Assembly (NCBI RefSeq): GCF_018129995.1
Contig: NZ_JAFCKS010000005.1
Coordinates: forward strand, 558,001 to 622,000
Reading direction: 5' to 3'
Length of the DNA stretch: 64,000 bases
Origin: Bradyrhizobium sp. SZCCT0153
GTDB taxonomy: Bacteria; Pseudomonadota; Alphaproteobacteria; Rhizobiales; Xanthobacteraceae
The notes beneath the pieces were generated by a model, which made no database searches, had not been told where the DNA came from, and was given only the letters and a program-made list of their open reading frames with translations. Positions within the stretch are counted from its first letter, which is position 1; each line of letters opens with the position of its first letter. The translations under genes and the position numbers were made by a program. Positions 17,346 through 25,900 of the stretch are shown here, piece by piece.

Positions 17346-18425
17346 TTATTGTCGGCCAGCCCCGAATCCGCGCTTCAGACGCATGACGTAGCCGATGACT
17401 TCGGCAACCGCATGGTAGTGCTCGGTCGGAATTTCCTGGTCGATCTCGACGGTGGCGTAGAGCGCGCGGGCCAGCGGCACGTTCTCGACGATGGGGATGT
17501 CGTGCGCGCGCGCGATCTCCCGGATCTTGAAGGCGAGATTGTCGACGCCCTTGGCGACGCAGATCGGCGCCGACATGCCGCGCTCGTAGGACAGCGCAAT
17601 CGAATAGTGGGTCGGGTTGGTGATGATCACGGCGGCCTTGGGAACCGCCGCCATCATGCGCTTCTTGGAGCGCTGCTGGCGGAGTTGCCTGAGCTTGCCC
17701 TTGATGTGGGGGTCGCCTTCGGACTGCTTGAACTCTTCCTTGATCTCCTGGAGCGACATCTTCTGCCGCTGGAACCAGCTGCGATACTGGAAGAAATAGT
17801 CGCCAATGGCGATGATCGCGAGCGCCGCGACCACGGCGCCGAGCAGGTGGATGGTCAAGCTGGTGCTGGCGCCGAGCATGGCGGCCGGATCGAGCTTGAC
17901 CATCGCCTCCATGCGATGCCGCTCCGGCCACAGGATCGTGGTCATGACCGCGCCGAGCACGATCAGCTTGCCGAGACCCTTGAGGAAGTTCGCCGCCGCC
18001 TGCTTGCCGAAGATGCGCTTGAGGCCTTCGGCTGGCGACAGCTTGCTGAATTTGGGCTTCAGGGATTCGGCCGACCAGACCAGGCGGTGCTGGAGCAAGT
18101 TGCCGGCAATGGCCGCCAGCACCAGCATCAAGAGGGGCACGCCGACCGCCGCGAGCACGGCGACTTCGATCTGCTGCATCAGCGCGAGCAGGGCCCGGCC
18201 GTCGGTCTTGATCATCCAGGAATTGGCAAGCAGGTTGCGCATCGGCGTCACCAGCCCGCTGCCGACCGATCCCGAGAAGCTCGAGACCACGAGCGTGCCG
18301 CCGGCGATCATGAACCAGGTGTTGATCTCCTGGCTCTTGGCGACGTCACCGCGTTCGAGCGCGTCTTCGAGACGTTTTTGCGTCGGGTCTTCTGTTTGAC
18401 TCTCGGGATCGTTGTCTTCCGCCAT
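17346..18425 (-). CDS. flhB: Flagellar type III export protein FlhB
   Basis: A 359-residue export-gate component. An N-terminal cytoplasmic segment (EDPTQKRLEDALERGDVAKSQE) is followed by four transmembrane helices and the C-terminal switch domain with the self-cleaving NPTH motif at residues 270-273, which switches export from rod/hook to filament substrates. Length is normal for the family. It starts 11 bp downstream of the fliR stop and ends the flgB-flgC-fliE-fliQ-fliR-flhB run. Transcription may continue towards cckA, which starts 154 bp further on. Confidence 0.97.
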   Translation of the reverse strand: MAEDNDPESQTEDPTQKRLEDALERGDVAKSQEINTWFMIAGGTLVVSSFSGSVGSGLVTPMRNLLANSWMIKTDGRALLALMQQIEVAVLAAVGVPLLMLVLAAIAGNLLQHRLVWSAESLKPKFSKLSPAEGLKRIFGKQAAANFLKGLGKLIVLGAVMTTILWPERHRMEAMVKLDPAAMLGASTSLTIHLLGAVVAALAIIAIGDYFFQYRSWFQRQKMSLQEIKEEFKQSEGDPHIKGKLRQLRQQRSKKRMMAAVPKAAVIITNPTHYSIALSYERGMSAPICVAKGVDNLAFKIREIARAHDIPIVENVPLARALYATVEIDQEIPTEHYHAVAEVIGYVMRLKRGFGAGRQ

Positions 18426-18436
18426 CGATCACCTTG

Positions 18437-19207
18437 TCACTTGAGCGGCATCATCTGGTGCATGACACCGATGAAATAGTCGAGATACGTGCCCATCATC
18501 GCTGTGAGCACCACCGCGAGCACCACGAAGCCCACGAAGATCGACAGCGGCACGCCGACGAAATAGACCTGCATTTGCGGCATCAGCCGCGCCAGCACGC
18601 CGAGCCCGATGTTGAAGACGAGACCGAACACCAGGAACGGTCCGGACAGCTGCAAGCCCAGGCTGAAGGCGGCGGCGAAGGCGCGCGTCGCAAGCGAAGC
18701 GACGTCGGCGCTCGAGACGGTCTCGCCCGGCGAGAAGATCGCATAGCTGTCGTTCAGCGCCGCGATCACCAGATGATGGCTGTCGGTGGCGAACAGCAGC
18801 GTCACCCCCAGCATGGTCAGGAAGTTGCCGACCAGCACGCCCTGCTGTCCCTGCGTCGGATCGACCGAGGTGACGAAGCCGAGCCCCATCTGCTGCGCGA
18901 TCACGGCACCTGCCACCTGGAGCGCCGAGAGCGTTACGCGCGCGGTCGCCCCCAGCACGATGCCGATCACGATCTCGTGCAGCATCATGACCAGCAGCGC
19001 CGCGATCGAGCCCATGTCGACATGATAGGCATTGCGATGCAGCGGTAGGATGATCAGCGTGAGCATCAGCGCGATCGACAGCTTGACCCGCGTCGGGATG
19101 TTGGTTTCGCCCAGGCCCGGCAGCAGCATCACCATCGCGCCGACCCGGGCGAAGGCGAGCATGAAGGAGGCGGCGAGCGCCGGAAGCAGCGAGACGTCGA
19201 TGCGCAT
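18437..19207 (-). CDS. fliR: Flagellar export apparatus protein FliR
   Basis: A 256-residue membrane protein with six or more hydrophobic helices and the FliR signatures FARVGAMVMLLPGLGETNIPTRVKLSIAL and GLVFNIGLGVLARLMPQMQVYFVGVPLSIFVG. FliR joins FliP and FliQ in the helical export-gate core inside the MS ring. It lies 17 bp after fliQ and 11 bp before flhB, so translation of the three export genes is probably coupled. Confidence 0.97.
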   Translation of the reverse strand: MRIDVSLLPALAASFMLAFARVGAMVMLLPGLGETNIPTRVKLSIALMLTLIILPLHRNAYHVDMGSIAALLVMMLHEIVIGIVLGATARVTLSALQVAGAVIAQQMGLGFVTSVDPTQGQQGVLVGNFLTMLGVTLLFATDSHHLVIAALNDSYAIFSPGETVSSADVASLATRAFAAAFSLGLQLSGPFLVFGLVFNIGLGVLARLMPQMQVYFVGVPLSIFVGFVVLAVVLTAMMGTYLDYFIGVMHQMMPLK

Positions 19208-19224
19208 GGTGAGCGCATAGTGCC

Positions 19225-19488
19225 TCAGCCGCCGATGATTCGCGACGATATCCGCAGCATGTGGGCGTGGAGCGCATCGGCCATGAACGGCAAGGCCAAC
19301 AGCATCGTGGCAAAGATGGCCAGAATCTTCGGCACGTAGATCAGCGTCTGCTCCTGGATCTGCGTCAGCGCCTGGAACAGCGACACGATCACGCCGACCA
19401 CGAGGCCGACCACCATCAGGGGCGACGACACGATCACAATGGTCCAGATCGCATCGCGCGCGACGTCGAGGGTTTCAGGTCCGGTCAT
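19225..19488 (-). CDS. fliQ: Flagellar export apparatus protein FliQ
   Basis: An 87-residue protein with two transmembrane hairpin helices and the family sequence GLVVGVIVSLFQALTQIQEQTLIYVPKI. FliQ forms part of the FliP5-FliQ4-FliR1 export gate. Full length for the family. It lies 165 bp downstream of fliE, the gap being filled by an extragenic palindrome, and 17 bp before fliR. Confidence 0.97.
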   Translation of the reverse strand: MTGPETLDVARDAIWTIVIVSSPLMVVGLVVGVIVSLFQALTQIQEQTLIYVPKILAIFATMLLALPFMADALHAHMLRISSRIIGG

Positions 19489-19553
19489 CTGCAGAATTCC
19501 TTATTCAACTTTCGTCCCCGCCACCTCGACGAGGGACAAACGCTTGCTGCCCC

Positions 19554-19632
19554 GTCATTGCGAGCGTAGCGAAGCAATCCAGACCGGTGCGTGCGAAAAG
19601 ACTCTGGATTGCTTCGCTGCGCTCGCAATGAC
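19554..19632. repeat. Extragenic palindromic repeat inside the fli operon
   Basis: GTCATTGCGAGCGTAGCGAAGCAATCCAGA-type arm (19554-19583) pairs with the complementary arm 19603-19632 (GGATTGCTTCGCTGCGCTCGCAATGAC end). The element lies between fliE and fliQ, whereas the other genes of this run are only 11-17 bp apart. Fragments of the same family (CATTGCGAGG) are also visible near 11042 and 22911. Confidence 0.85.
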
Positions 19633-19653
19633 GATCGGGGCGAGCGCGAAAAA

Positions 19654-19962
19654 TCAGATCGGCATCTTCATGATGTCTTCATAGGCGGCGATCACGCGGT
19701 CGCGGACCGAGACCAGCGTGGACACCGCGACGTCGGTGTCCGCGACCGCGGTCACCACGTCCATCACGTTGGCCTTGCCGGCGGCCATCGCCACCGTCTG
19801 CGCATCGGATTTGCGGCCGGACTCCATGACGCTGCCGACGGCGTCCTTCAGGAGCGAGGCGAAGGACTGCCCGTTCGGCTCGCTGCCCTTGCCGGCGCCG
19901 CTGTTCTCCAGCACGCGGGCGAGATTGGCATAGGCATTGGCGGCAATTGACGGTGATGCCAT
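19654..19962 (-). CDS. fliE: Flagellar hook-basal body protein FliE
   Basis: A 102-residue protein, the expected size for FliE, the junction between MS ring and proximal rod and one of the first export substrates. The conserved C-terminal part is present (VMDVVTAVADTDVAVSTLVSVRDRVIAAYEDIMKMPI). The N-terminus is Ala/Asn-rich and unstructured as usual. It follows flgC by 16 bp. Confidence 0.96.
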   Translation of the reverse strand: MASPSIAANAYANLARVLENSGAGKGSEPNGQSFASLLKDAVGSVMESGRKSDAQTVAMAAGKANVMDVVTAVADTDVAVSTLVSVRDRVIAAYEDIMKMPI

Positions 19963-19978
19963 GGCTTAATTGTCCTGT

Positions 19979-20404
19979 TCAGCTCTTGAGGATGTCGAGG
20001 GTGCGCTGGATCATCCGGCGCGTCGCGCTGATGATGTTGAGATTGGCCTCGTAGGACCGTTGCGCGTCGCGCATGTCGGTCATCTCGACCACCGAGTTCA
20101 CGTTCGGATATTTGACGTTGCCGGTCGCATCCGCGGCCGGATTGTTCGGCTCGTACTTGATTCGGAAACTGGACTGGTCGGGCTTGATCCTGCCGAGCGT
20201 GACGACCTGGGCGTCGAGCGTGCGGTCGAGCGCGGAAGAGAAGGTCGGCACCTTGCGGCGGTAGGGATCGCCGCCGGCGGTCTGCGACGTCGAATCCGCG
20301 TTCGCGATGTTCTCCGAGATCACCCGCATGCGCCCGGCCTGCGCCCGCAGACCGGAGGTCGCGATCGCCATCGAGCGGGCAAAGTCGCTGCTGTCATTCG
20401 CCAT
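19979..20404 (-). CDS. flgC: Flagellar proximal rod protein FlgC
   Basis: A 141-residue rod protein. The N-terminal motif MAIATSGLRAQAGRMRVISENIANADST and the C-terminal helix DMRDAQRSYEANLNIISATRRMIQRTLDILKS are the coiled ends shared by axial proteins. Rod assembly requires FlgB, FlgC, FlgF and FlgG, all encoded in this window. It lies 15 bp downstream of flgB. Confidence 0.97.
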   Translation of the reverse strand: MANDSSDFARSMAIATSGLRAQAGRMRVISENIANADSTSQTAGGDPYRRKVPTFSSALDRTLDAQVVTLGRIKPDQSSFRIKYEPNNPAADATGNVKYPNVNSVVEMTDMRDAQRSYEANLNIISATRRMIQRTLDILKS

Positions 20405-20419
20405 GATCTATCTCCAGCT

Positions 20420-20824
20420 CTAGCCCTTGCCGATCGCGGTCTTGAGCAGATGCAGGCTCTTCGAATAGAGCGAGGTCGCCGCCGCGTAGTCCATCTGGTT
20501 GCTCGCGGCCTTCATCATCTCCTCTTCGAGATTGACGGCGTTGCCCGCGGGGCGGGTTTCGAAGCCCGCATTCTTGTTCTGGTCGAATCCGGAGGCCGCG
20601 CCGGACGGTGTCATGTGGGAACCGCTGGTGAGGGTCAGCGCCAGGGGACCCATCGAACCCGTGACGGCGCCGGCCTTGTCCAGCTTCGGCTCGACGAGGT
20701 CGCGGGGCCGGAATTTGGGCGTGTCGGAATTGGAGACGTTCTCGGACAGGACGCGCTGGCGCTCCTGGTGCCACTGCATCTTGGTGCGTAGCGCGGACAG
20801 CACCGGAAGGTCGTTGATGGACAT
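20420..20824 (-). CDS. flgB: Flagellar proximal rod protein FlgB
   Basis: A 134-residue rod protein with the axial N-terminal motif RQRVLSENVSNSDTPKFRPRDL and C-terminal ATSLYSKSLHLLKTAIGKG. The ATG at 20824 was chosen for its AAGGAG ribosome binding site; the frame continues 30 bp further up without one. It heads the operon flgB-flgC-fliE-fliQ-fliR-flhB, with a perfect CtrA box about 65 bp upstream at 20889-20903. Confidence 0.96.
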   Translation of the reverse strand: MSINDLPVLSALRTKMQWHQERQRVLSENVSNSDTPKFRPRDLVEPKLDKAGAVTGSMGPLALTLTSGSHMTPSGAASGFDQNKNAGFETRPAGNAVNLEEEMMKAASNQMDYAAATSLYSKSLHLLKTAIGKG

Positions 20825-21171
20825 CGTTGCGGCTCCTTCGCCCTCTCGGACCATGTCCGAAGCTAGGCAGAATTTGCCGCGTGTATGGTTAACAGCTGGT
20901 TAAGGATGCTACAGGCACATGTCCCCCGCCGGGACAAGAATGCGCGCCCCGTGATTCTACGCCTTCAAAAGTGGCATTAACCCAACCGCTTGGGGGCACG
21001 TGCACAGGCCAAGAAGTCGTTTTGGATCGAGCGATTCATGGGTTATTAAGAGTTGGGGACGGCAAAACTTGCCGTGGGACGTTAAGAGATCGCAGTTTTG
21101 GGGCATCGTATGCCGGTGGTTGGGACGCCCGACCATAGGCACGAGAAAAGCGCCATTTGTCGGGGACAAGT
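20825..21171. promoter_or_regulatory. Divergent control region of flgB and fliO
   Basis: A 347-bp gap between divergent flgB and fliO. It holds the CtrA box at 20889-20903, an imperfect CATGTCCC/GGGACA hairpin near 20920-20936, and GGGGACAAG before the fliO start. I see no gene in it and no convincing sigma54 element for fliO. Confidence 0.6.
20889..20903. promoter_or_regulatory. CtrA box upstream of the flgB operon
   Basis: TTAA-CAGCTGG-TTAA, a perfect match to the TTAA-N7-TTAA consensus of the CtrA response regulator, about 65 bp before flgB. In Caulobacter, early (class II) flagellar operons are activated by CtrA through such sites. Confidence 0.75.
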
Positions 21172-22146
21172 ATGCAAGGCAGCCCTATCACCTTCATCGT
21201 CGCATTCATCGTCGTTCTGGCGTTGATCGGCGTCGCTGCATGGCTGGTTCGCCGATTCGCCACCAGCCGGCTCGGCGCCAACACCCAGCGCGGCAGGATG
21301 CCCCGGCTCGCCGTGATCGATGCCGCCGCGGTCGACGGCCGGCGCCGCCTGGTGCTGGTCCGGCGTGACAATGTCGAGCATCTCCTGATGATCGGCGGCC
21401 CCACCGACATCGTCGTCGAGCCGAACATCGTGCGCGCAGCGCCCGGCCGCGACCAGCTCCCGCAGCGTTCCAATGCCGCCGAACCGCCGCGCCTCGCCCC
21501 CATGCCCGACGCCGGCGGTTGGGCCGACGAAGCGCCGCGTCCCGAGCTGCTCGATCATCCCGAGCCGCAAATGCCGGAGCCGCCCCAACGGCCCGCGCGC
21601 CCGTCGTTCGCCGAAGAAGTGCGCCGGCCCGCTCCCGCTTTGGCCGAACGTCGCAGCGAGCCGCCATTCGCCGGCTTTCCGCCCGATCCGATCGCACCGC
21701 GCCCCGAGCGCGAGCTGCGTCCCGAACCAATTCCGCCGCGCGTCGCCCGCAGCGAGCCGCCGCTGATGCCGCGCCCGCCACGCCAGAGCGAGCCGGTGAA
21801 AGTACCGCCGGTGCGCGCCGAGCGCGCAGCCGCGCCACCTCCTCCGCCGCCCGTGCCACAGGCTCCGCCCGTTCCGCCCCCGGCGCCCGCTCAGGCACCG
21901 TCGAGCGCCGAGCAGAATCTCGCCGAGATGGCGCAGCGGCTCGAAGCTGCGCTGCGCCGCCCCGCCAGCGAGACGGTTGCCCCTCCGGTCGCGCCGGAGC
22001 CGCCAGCCGGCCCTCCGCGCGTGGCCCGCAGCGAGCCGCCGGCACCGCCGGCGCCGCCCGCAAAGCCGGCCGCGGAAAAGACCAGCTTTGAAAATCTCGA
22101 AGACGAGATGGCCTCGCTGCTCGGCCGTCCGAAGCCGTCTTCGTGA
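21172..22146 (+). CDS. fliO: FliO-like flagellar export assembly protein
   Basis: A 324-residue protein. One N-terminal transmembrane helix (about residues 5-27, ITFIVAFIVVLALIGVAAWLV) leads into a FliO-type cytoplasmic domain (LAVIDAAAVDGRRRLVLVRRDNVEHLLMIGGPTDIVVEPNI, about 42-85), then a long proline-rich tail to about residue 300 with repeated VARSEPP motifs. The ending ENLEDEMASLLGR may bind a partner. FliO helps assemble FliP rings. The tail makes the protein far longer than enterobacterial FliO. The start at 21172 is an ATG; a TTG lies 15 bp upstream. Its stop overlaps the fliP GTG start (GTGA). Confidence 0.9.
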   Translation: MQGSPITFIVAFIVVLALIGVAAWLVRRFATSRLGANTQRGRMPRLAVIDAAAVDGRRRLVLVRRDNVEHLLMIGGPTDIVVEPNIVRAAPGRDQLPQRSNAAEPPRLAPMPDAGGWADEAPRPELLDHPEPQMPEPPQRPARPSFAEEVRRPAPALAERRSEPPFAGFPPDPIAPRPERELRPEPIPPRVARSEPPLMPRPPRQSEPVKVPPVRAERAAAPPPPPPVPQAPPVPPPAPAQAPSSAEQNLAEMAQRLEAALRRPASETVAPPVAPEPPAGPPRVARSEPPAPPAPPAKPAAEKTSFENLEDEMASLLGRPKPSS

Positions 22147-22898
22147 GGCTGCCGGCCCTCCCGCGTAGAGTACTTTTTCTTTCTGTCCTGATCGGCGCGG
22201 CTTCGCTCGCGATGCCGGCGCATGCGCAGGACATCAGCATCAATCTCGGCGGTCAGGGCGGCGGCGGCGTCACCGAGCGCGCGATCCAGCTGATCGCGCT
22301 GCTCACGGTGCTGTCGATCGCGCCGTCGATCCTGATCATGATGACGTCGTTCACGCGCATCGTGGTCGTGCTGTCGCTGCTGCGCACCGCGATGGGCACG
22401 GCGACCGCCCCGCCGAATTCGGTGATCATCGCGCTGGCGATGTTCCTCACCTTCTTCGTGATGGGACCGGTCCTGCAAAAATCCTACGACGAAGGCATCC
22501 GTCCGCTCGTCGCCAACCAGCTTGGCGTCGAGGACGCGCTCCAGCGCGCTTCCGTCCCCTTGCGCGGCTTCATGCAGAAGAACGTGCGCGAGAAGGACCT
22601 CAAGCTGTTCCTGGATCTGTCCGGCGACCCGCCTCCCGCGACCCCGGACGAGCTCGCACTTCGCATCCTCGTTCCCGCCTTCATGATCTCCGAACTGAAA
22701 CGCGCCTTCGAGATCGGCTTTCTCCTGTTCCTCCCCTTCCTCATCATCGACCTCGTCGTCGCTTCGGTGCTGATGTCGATGGGCATGATGATGCTGCCAC
22801 CGGCAACGATCTCGCTGCCGTTCAAGCTGATTTTCTTCGTGCTGGTCGACGGCTGGTCGCTGGTGGCGGGGAGTCTGGTGCAGAGTTACGGGGGGTAG
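22143..22898 (+). CDS. fliP: Flagellar export gate protein FliP
   Basis: A 251-residue protein with a cleavable signal sequence (MRLPALPRRVLFLSVLIGAA..., AHAQD site), typical of FliP, then export-gate helices with family motifs MMTSFTRIVVVLSLLRTAMGT and LPFLIIDLVVASVLMSMGMMMLPP. Five copies form the FliPQR pore. It starts at GTG 22143, overlapping the fliO stop by 4 bp, so translation is coupled to FliO, its assembly factor. Confidence 0.97.
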   Translation: MRLPALPRRVLFLSVLIGAASLAMPAHAQDISINLGGQGGGGVTERAIQLIALLTVLSIAPSILIMMTSFTRIVVVLSLLRTAMGTATAPPNSVIIALAMFLTFFVMGPVLQKSYDEGIRPLVANQLGVEDALQRASVPLRGFMQKNVREKDLKLFLDLSGDPPPATPDELALRILVPAFMISELKRAFEIGFLLFLPFLIIDLVVASVLMSMGMMMLPPATISLPFKLIFFVLVDGWSLVAGSLVQSYGG

Positions 22899-22989
22899 CA
22901 CTCTCCCCATCATTGCGAGGCGCTGGCGACGAAGCACTCCAGACTGCCGCCGCCGAAGCACTCTGGGGGGCCCAGAGGCAGCAGGATTC

Positions 22990-25900
22990 CTATCGAGTCA
23001 TCTTGATCTGCCGCACGACGGGGATCGTGGGCAGCGAGCCGGTGTGGTCGGCTTCGTCCTTGGCCTGCGGCGAGGCCGGCGCGCGGGCGCTGGCGTCGGG
23101 GAAACGCTGCTTCATCTCGCGCAGGAAGCCGTCGAGCGTGTCGACGCTGGCAGCCAGCTTGGCGATATCGGCGAATTCGGCGCTGGAGGCTCCGGTCGGC
23201 TTGCTCGCGATGTCGAAGGCGAGCCGATCGGCGCTCTCGCTCATCAGCGGCGCGTATTTCTCGCGGAAGCGCGACAGGCCGATCGAGTCGTCGGCCAGCG
23301 CATAGCCGACGGCGGCGCGGATGATGTCGCTCTTCTCCACCGCGTTGAGCGGCTTGAAATCGCGGAAACGGTCGCCGTAATAGAGCTCGATCTGCTCGGC
23401 GGATTCGCGCCAGCGCCGCGCCGCCCAGAAGATGTCGGAACGCAGGCGCAGCACCTCGCGCCCCGAGACGTTGGAGACGATGTCGAGCGCCAGATCGTGG
23501 CGGCCGACGTCGCTCTGCGCGCGGGCTTCCAGAAGCAGGCGCTGCTGCCTGAGCTCGCCGGAGAGGTCGCTGATGCGGCTCGCGCGCAGCGCCGTGATCG
23601 CCATGTCGGGTCTGCGGTTGGCGAGATAGATCATGGAGAGGCGCGCAGCCACCTGCGCCCGGGCTGCGCCTTCGAGGCGGTGGTCGACCTGGTACTGCAG
23701 GAGCTCGGCGGCCTGGTCGAGCAGGTCGATCGAGGCGAGACGGTCGGCGAGACGGCGGATCAGCTCGTCGCCGCGGCGGCCGATCGGCGTCAACTCGCGA
23801 AACTCGTAGAACATGCCGAGCGCTTCGACCGGCGGTAGTTCGTCGCCCTTGGGCCCCAGGAATATCTGGGCGAACAGGTCGGAGGCGAGGTCCTGTGCCT
23901 GGCGCGAGGCCTCGGCGTTCGGCTGCAGCCTTGTCGCGGTACGCGCCGCGGCGAGCGCGTCGCGGTAGCGCCCGTTCTCGGCATACATCTGCGACAGCAT
24001 CTGGAGCGTCTTGACCTCGATCGAGTCGCCGCGCCAGGTCATCGACAGCGTCTCGAGCTCGCGCAGCGCGTCTTCCTTGCTGATTTCGTCGCGCTTCTGC
24101 CGCAGTGCGACCTCCAGCTGCTTGGCCTCGGCCGCAGCCGGCCGGTCGCTCGAGGCGACCGCGAACTTGTAGTCGTCGAGCGCGTCCTTGTCGTGGCCGA
24201 GCGCCTCGGCAAGCCTGCCACGCAGCACGGCGAAGCCGGGCCCGGCCTCGGGCGAGACGCCGACCACCTCGAGCTCGCTGCGGCGCTTGGAGGCGCCGGC
24301 GTAGTCCTTCACCTCGAGCGAAGCGCGCATCGCCTCCATCGTCACGATGCGCTGGATGTCGAGCGGCAGCGAGGCGATGGCGAATTCGACGTTCTTGAAC
24401 TTCTCGCGCGCGTCCGCCCATTTGCCCTGGCGCGCATAGGCGAGTGCCTTCCAGAGCTGGGAATCGTGGCTGTTGCCGATCACGGGATTGGCGAGGTCCT
24501 TCAGGCCCTGCGCCGGCCGGCCGACCAGGATGCTCGCGATCGCATGCATGATCAGCGCACTGCTCTCCTCCTTGTTGAGGGGATCGCTCAGCATCAGTTC
24601 GGTCACGGCCTTGGCCTCGTGGTACATGGCGCGCGACATGTAGAATTGCGCAAGGTCGAGCCGCGGCAGCGAACGCAGCCCCGGCTCGACGTTGGAAATT
24701 GCCGTGATCAGCTCGCTCTGGCGCGCGATGAAGTTTTCCGACTGGCCCTTGCGCCAGCCTTCGGGGCTGAAGATCGGCCGCACTGCGGTCGGGGCGCGCT
24801 CGGCCGAGATGTCGACCGGCGACAGCGTCAGCCCGCCCTTCTTGCCCAGGATCACCTTGTCGGCACCGACCTCGACACCGATTTCGTCGGAGTTCGGCCG
24901 GATCGCGATGCCATGCGCGGATTCCAGCAGCGCGAGATCGACGAGGTCCTGCCGCTTGATGAAGCCGCGGACCGGCCGCTGCCCTGTGACGACATAGAGC
25001 GTGTCGCCGGCGTCGGGATCGGTGAGCTTGTGCAGAAGGCCCGGATTGGCGAAGGGGATCGCGATGTTGGCGAGCGCTGGGTCGGTGATGTTGCGCGACA
25101 TCATCAGCGGCAGCGGCGTCGCCTGGATCTTGTCGGCGAGCGTGAGGAGCCAGTTGGTCTCCTTGCCGACCTCCTCGCTCGTCAACGAGTAGACCAGCGG
25201 CCGGGTGAGACGGATGCGCACCGCCTGTCCCTTGTCGAGCGGGATGCGGCCGACCTCGCCGATCATTGCCCCGCCCTTGGTGCGGATCGCCTCGACGTCG
25301 ATCGGCTTCGGCGAGTCGAACACCAGCCAGATGGTATCGCCGCGGCGGAACGCCGCCGCAGGGGTTGAGACCTGAAGCGGGAACGTCACGCGCAGGCCGT
25401 CGCTGTCGCGGCGCGCATCGACGCTGGCCACGATCGGCTTCGGCATGGCCGGAGCCTCGGCTGGCGCCTTGGTGGCTTCCTTGGTGGCTTCCTTGACCGG
25501 TTCCGGCGTGGCTTCCTTCGCGGCCTCTTTGGGGGCTTCGACCACGGCAGGATTCATCGGCTTGACGGGAGCCATCGGCGCGGCGGCCTCTGCAGGCTTC
25601 GCGGCTTCCTTCAGGACTTCCTTGGGCGCTTCCGCAGCGGGCGCGGCCTCGGCCGCCGGAGCGGGCGCCGGCTTCGGCGCTTCAACGGACGGCATCGCAG
25701 CGGGCGCTTCCGGCTTTATCTCGGGCTTCGCTTCGACCTTGGCTTCACGCGCGATCGTCTCCGACGTCGGCGGCACGATCTCGCGATGGGCGTCCTTCGG
25801 CTTCTCGGCCGCCGGCTTTTCAGGCGCAGGCGCCGGTCCGTGGACGGCAGGCTTGGCCTGCGCGATCACCGCCTCGGGCGTCGCGGCCATTTTGCCCTTG

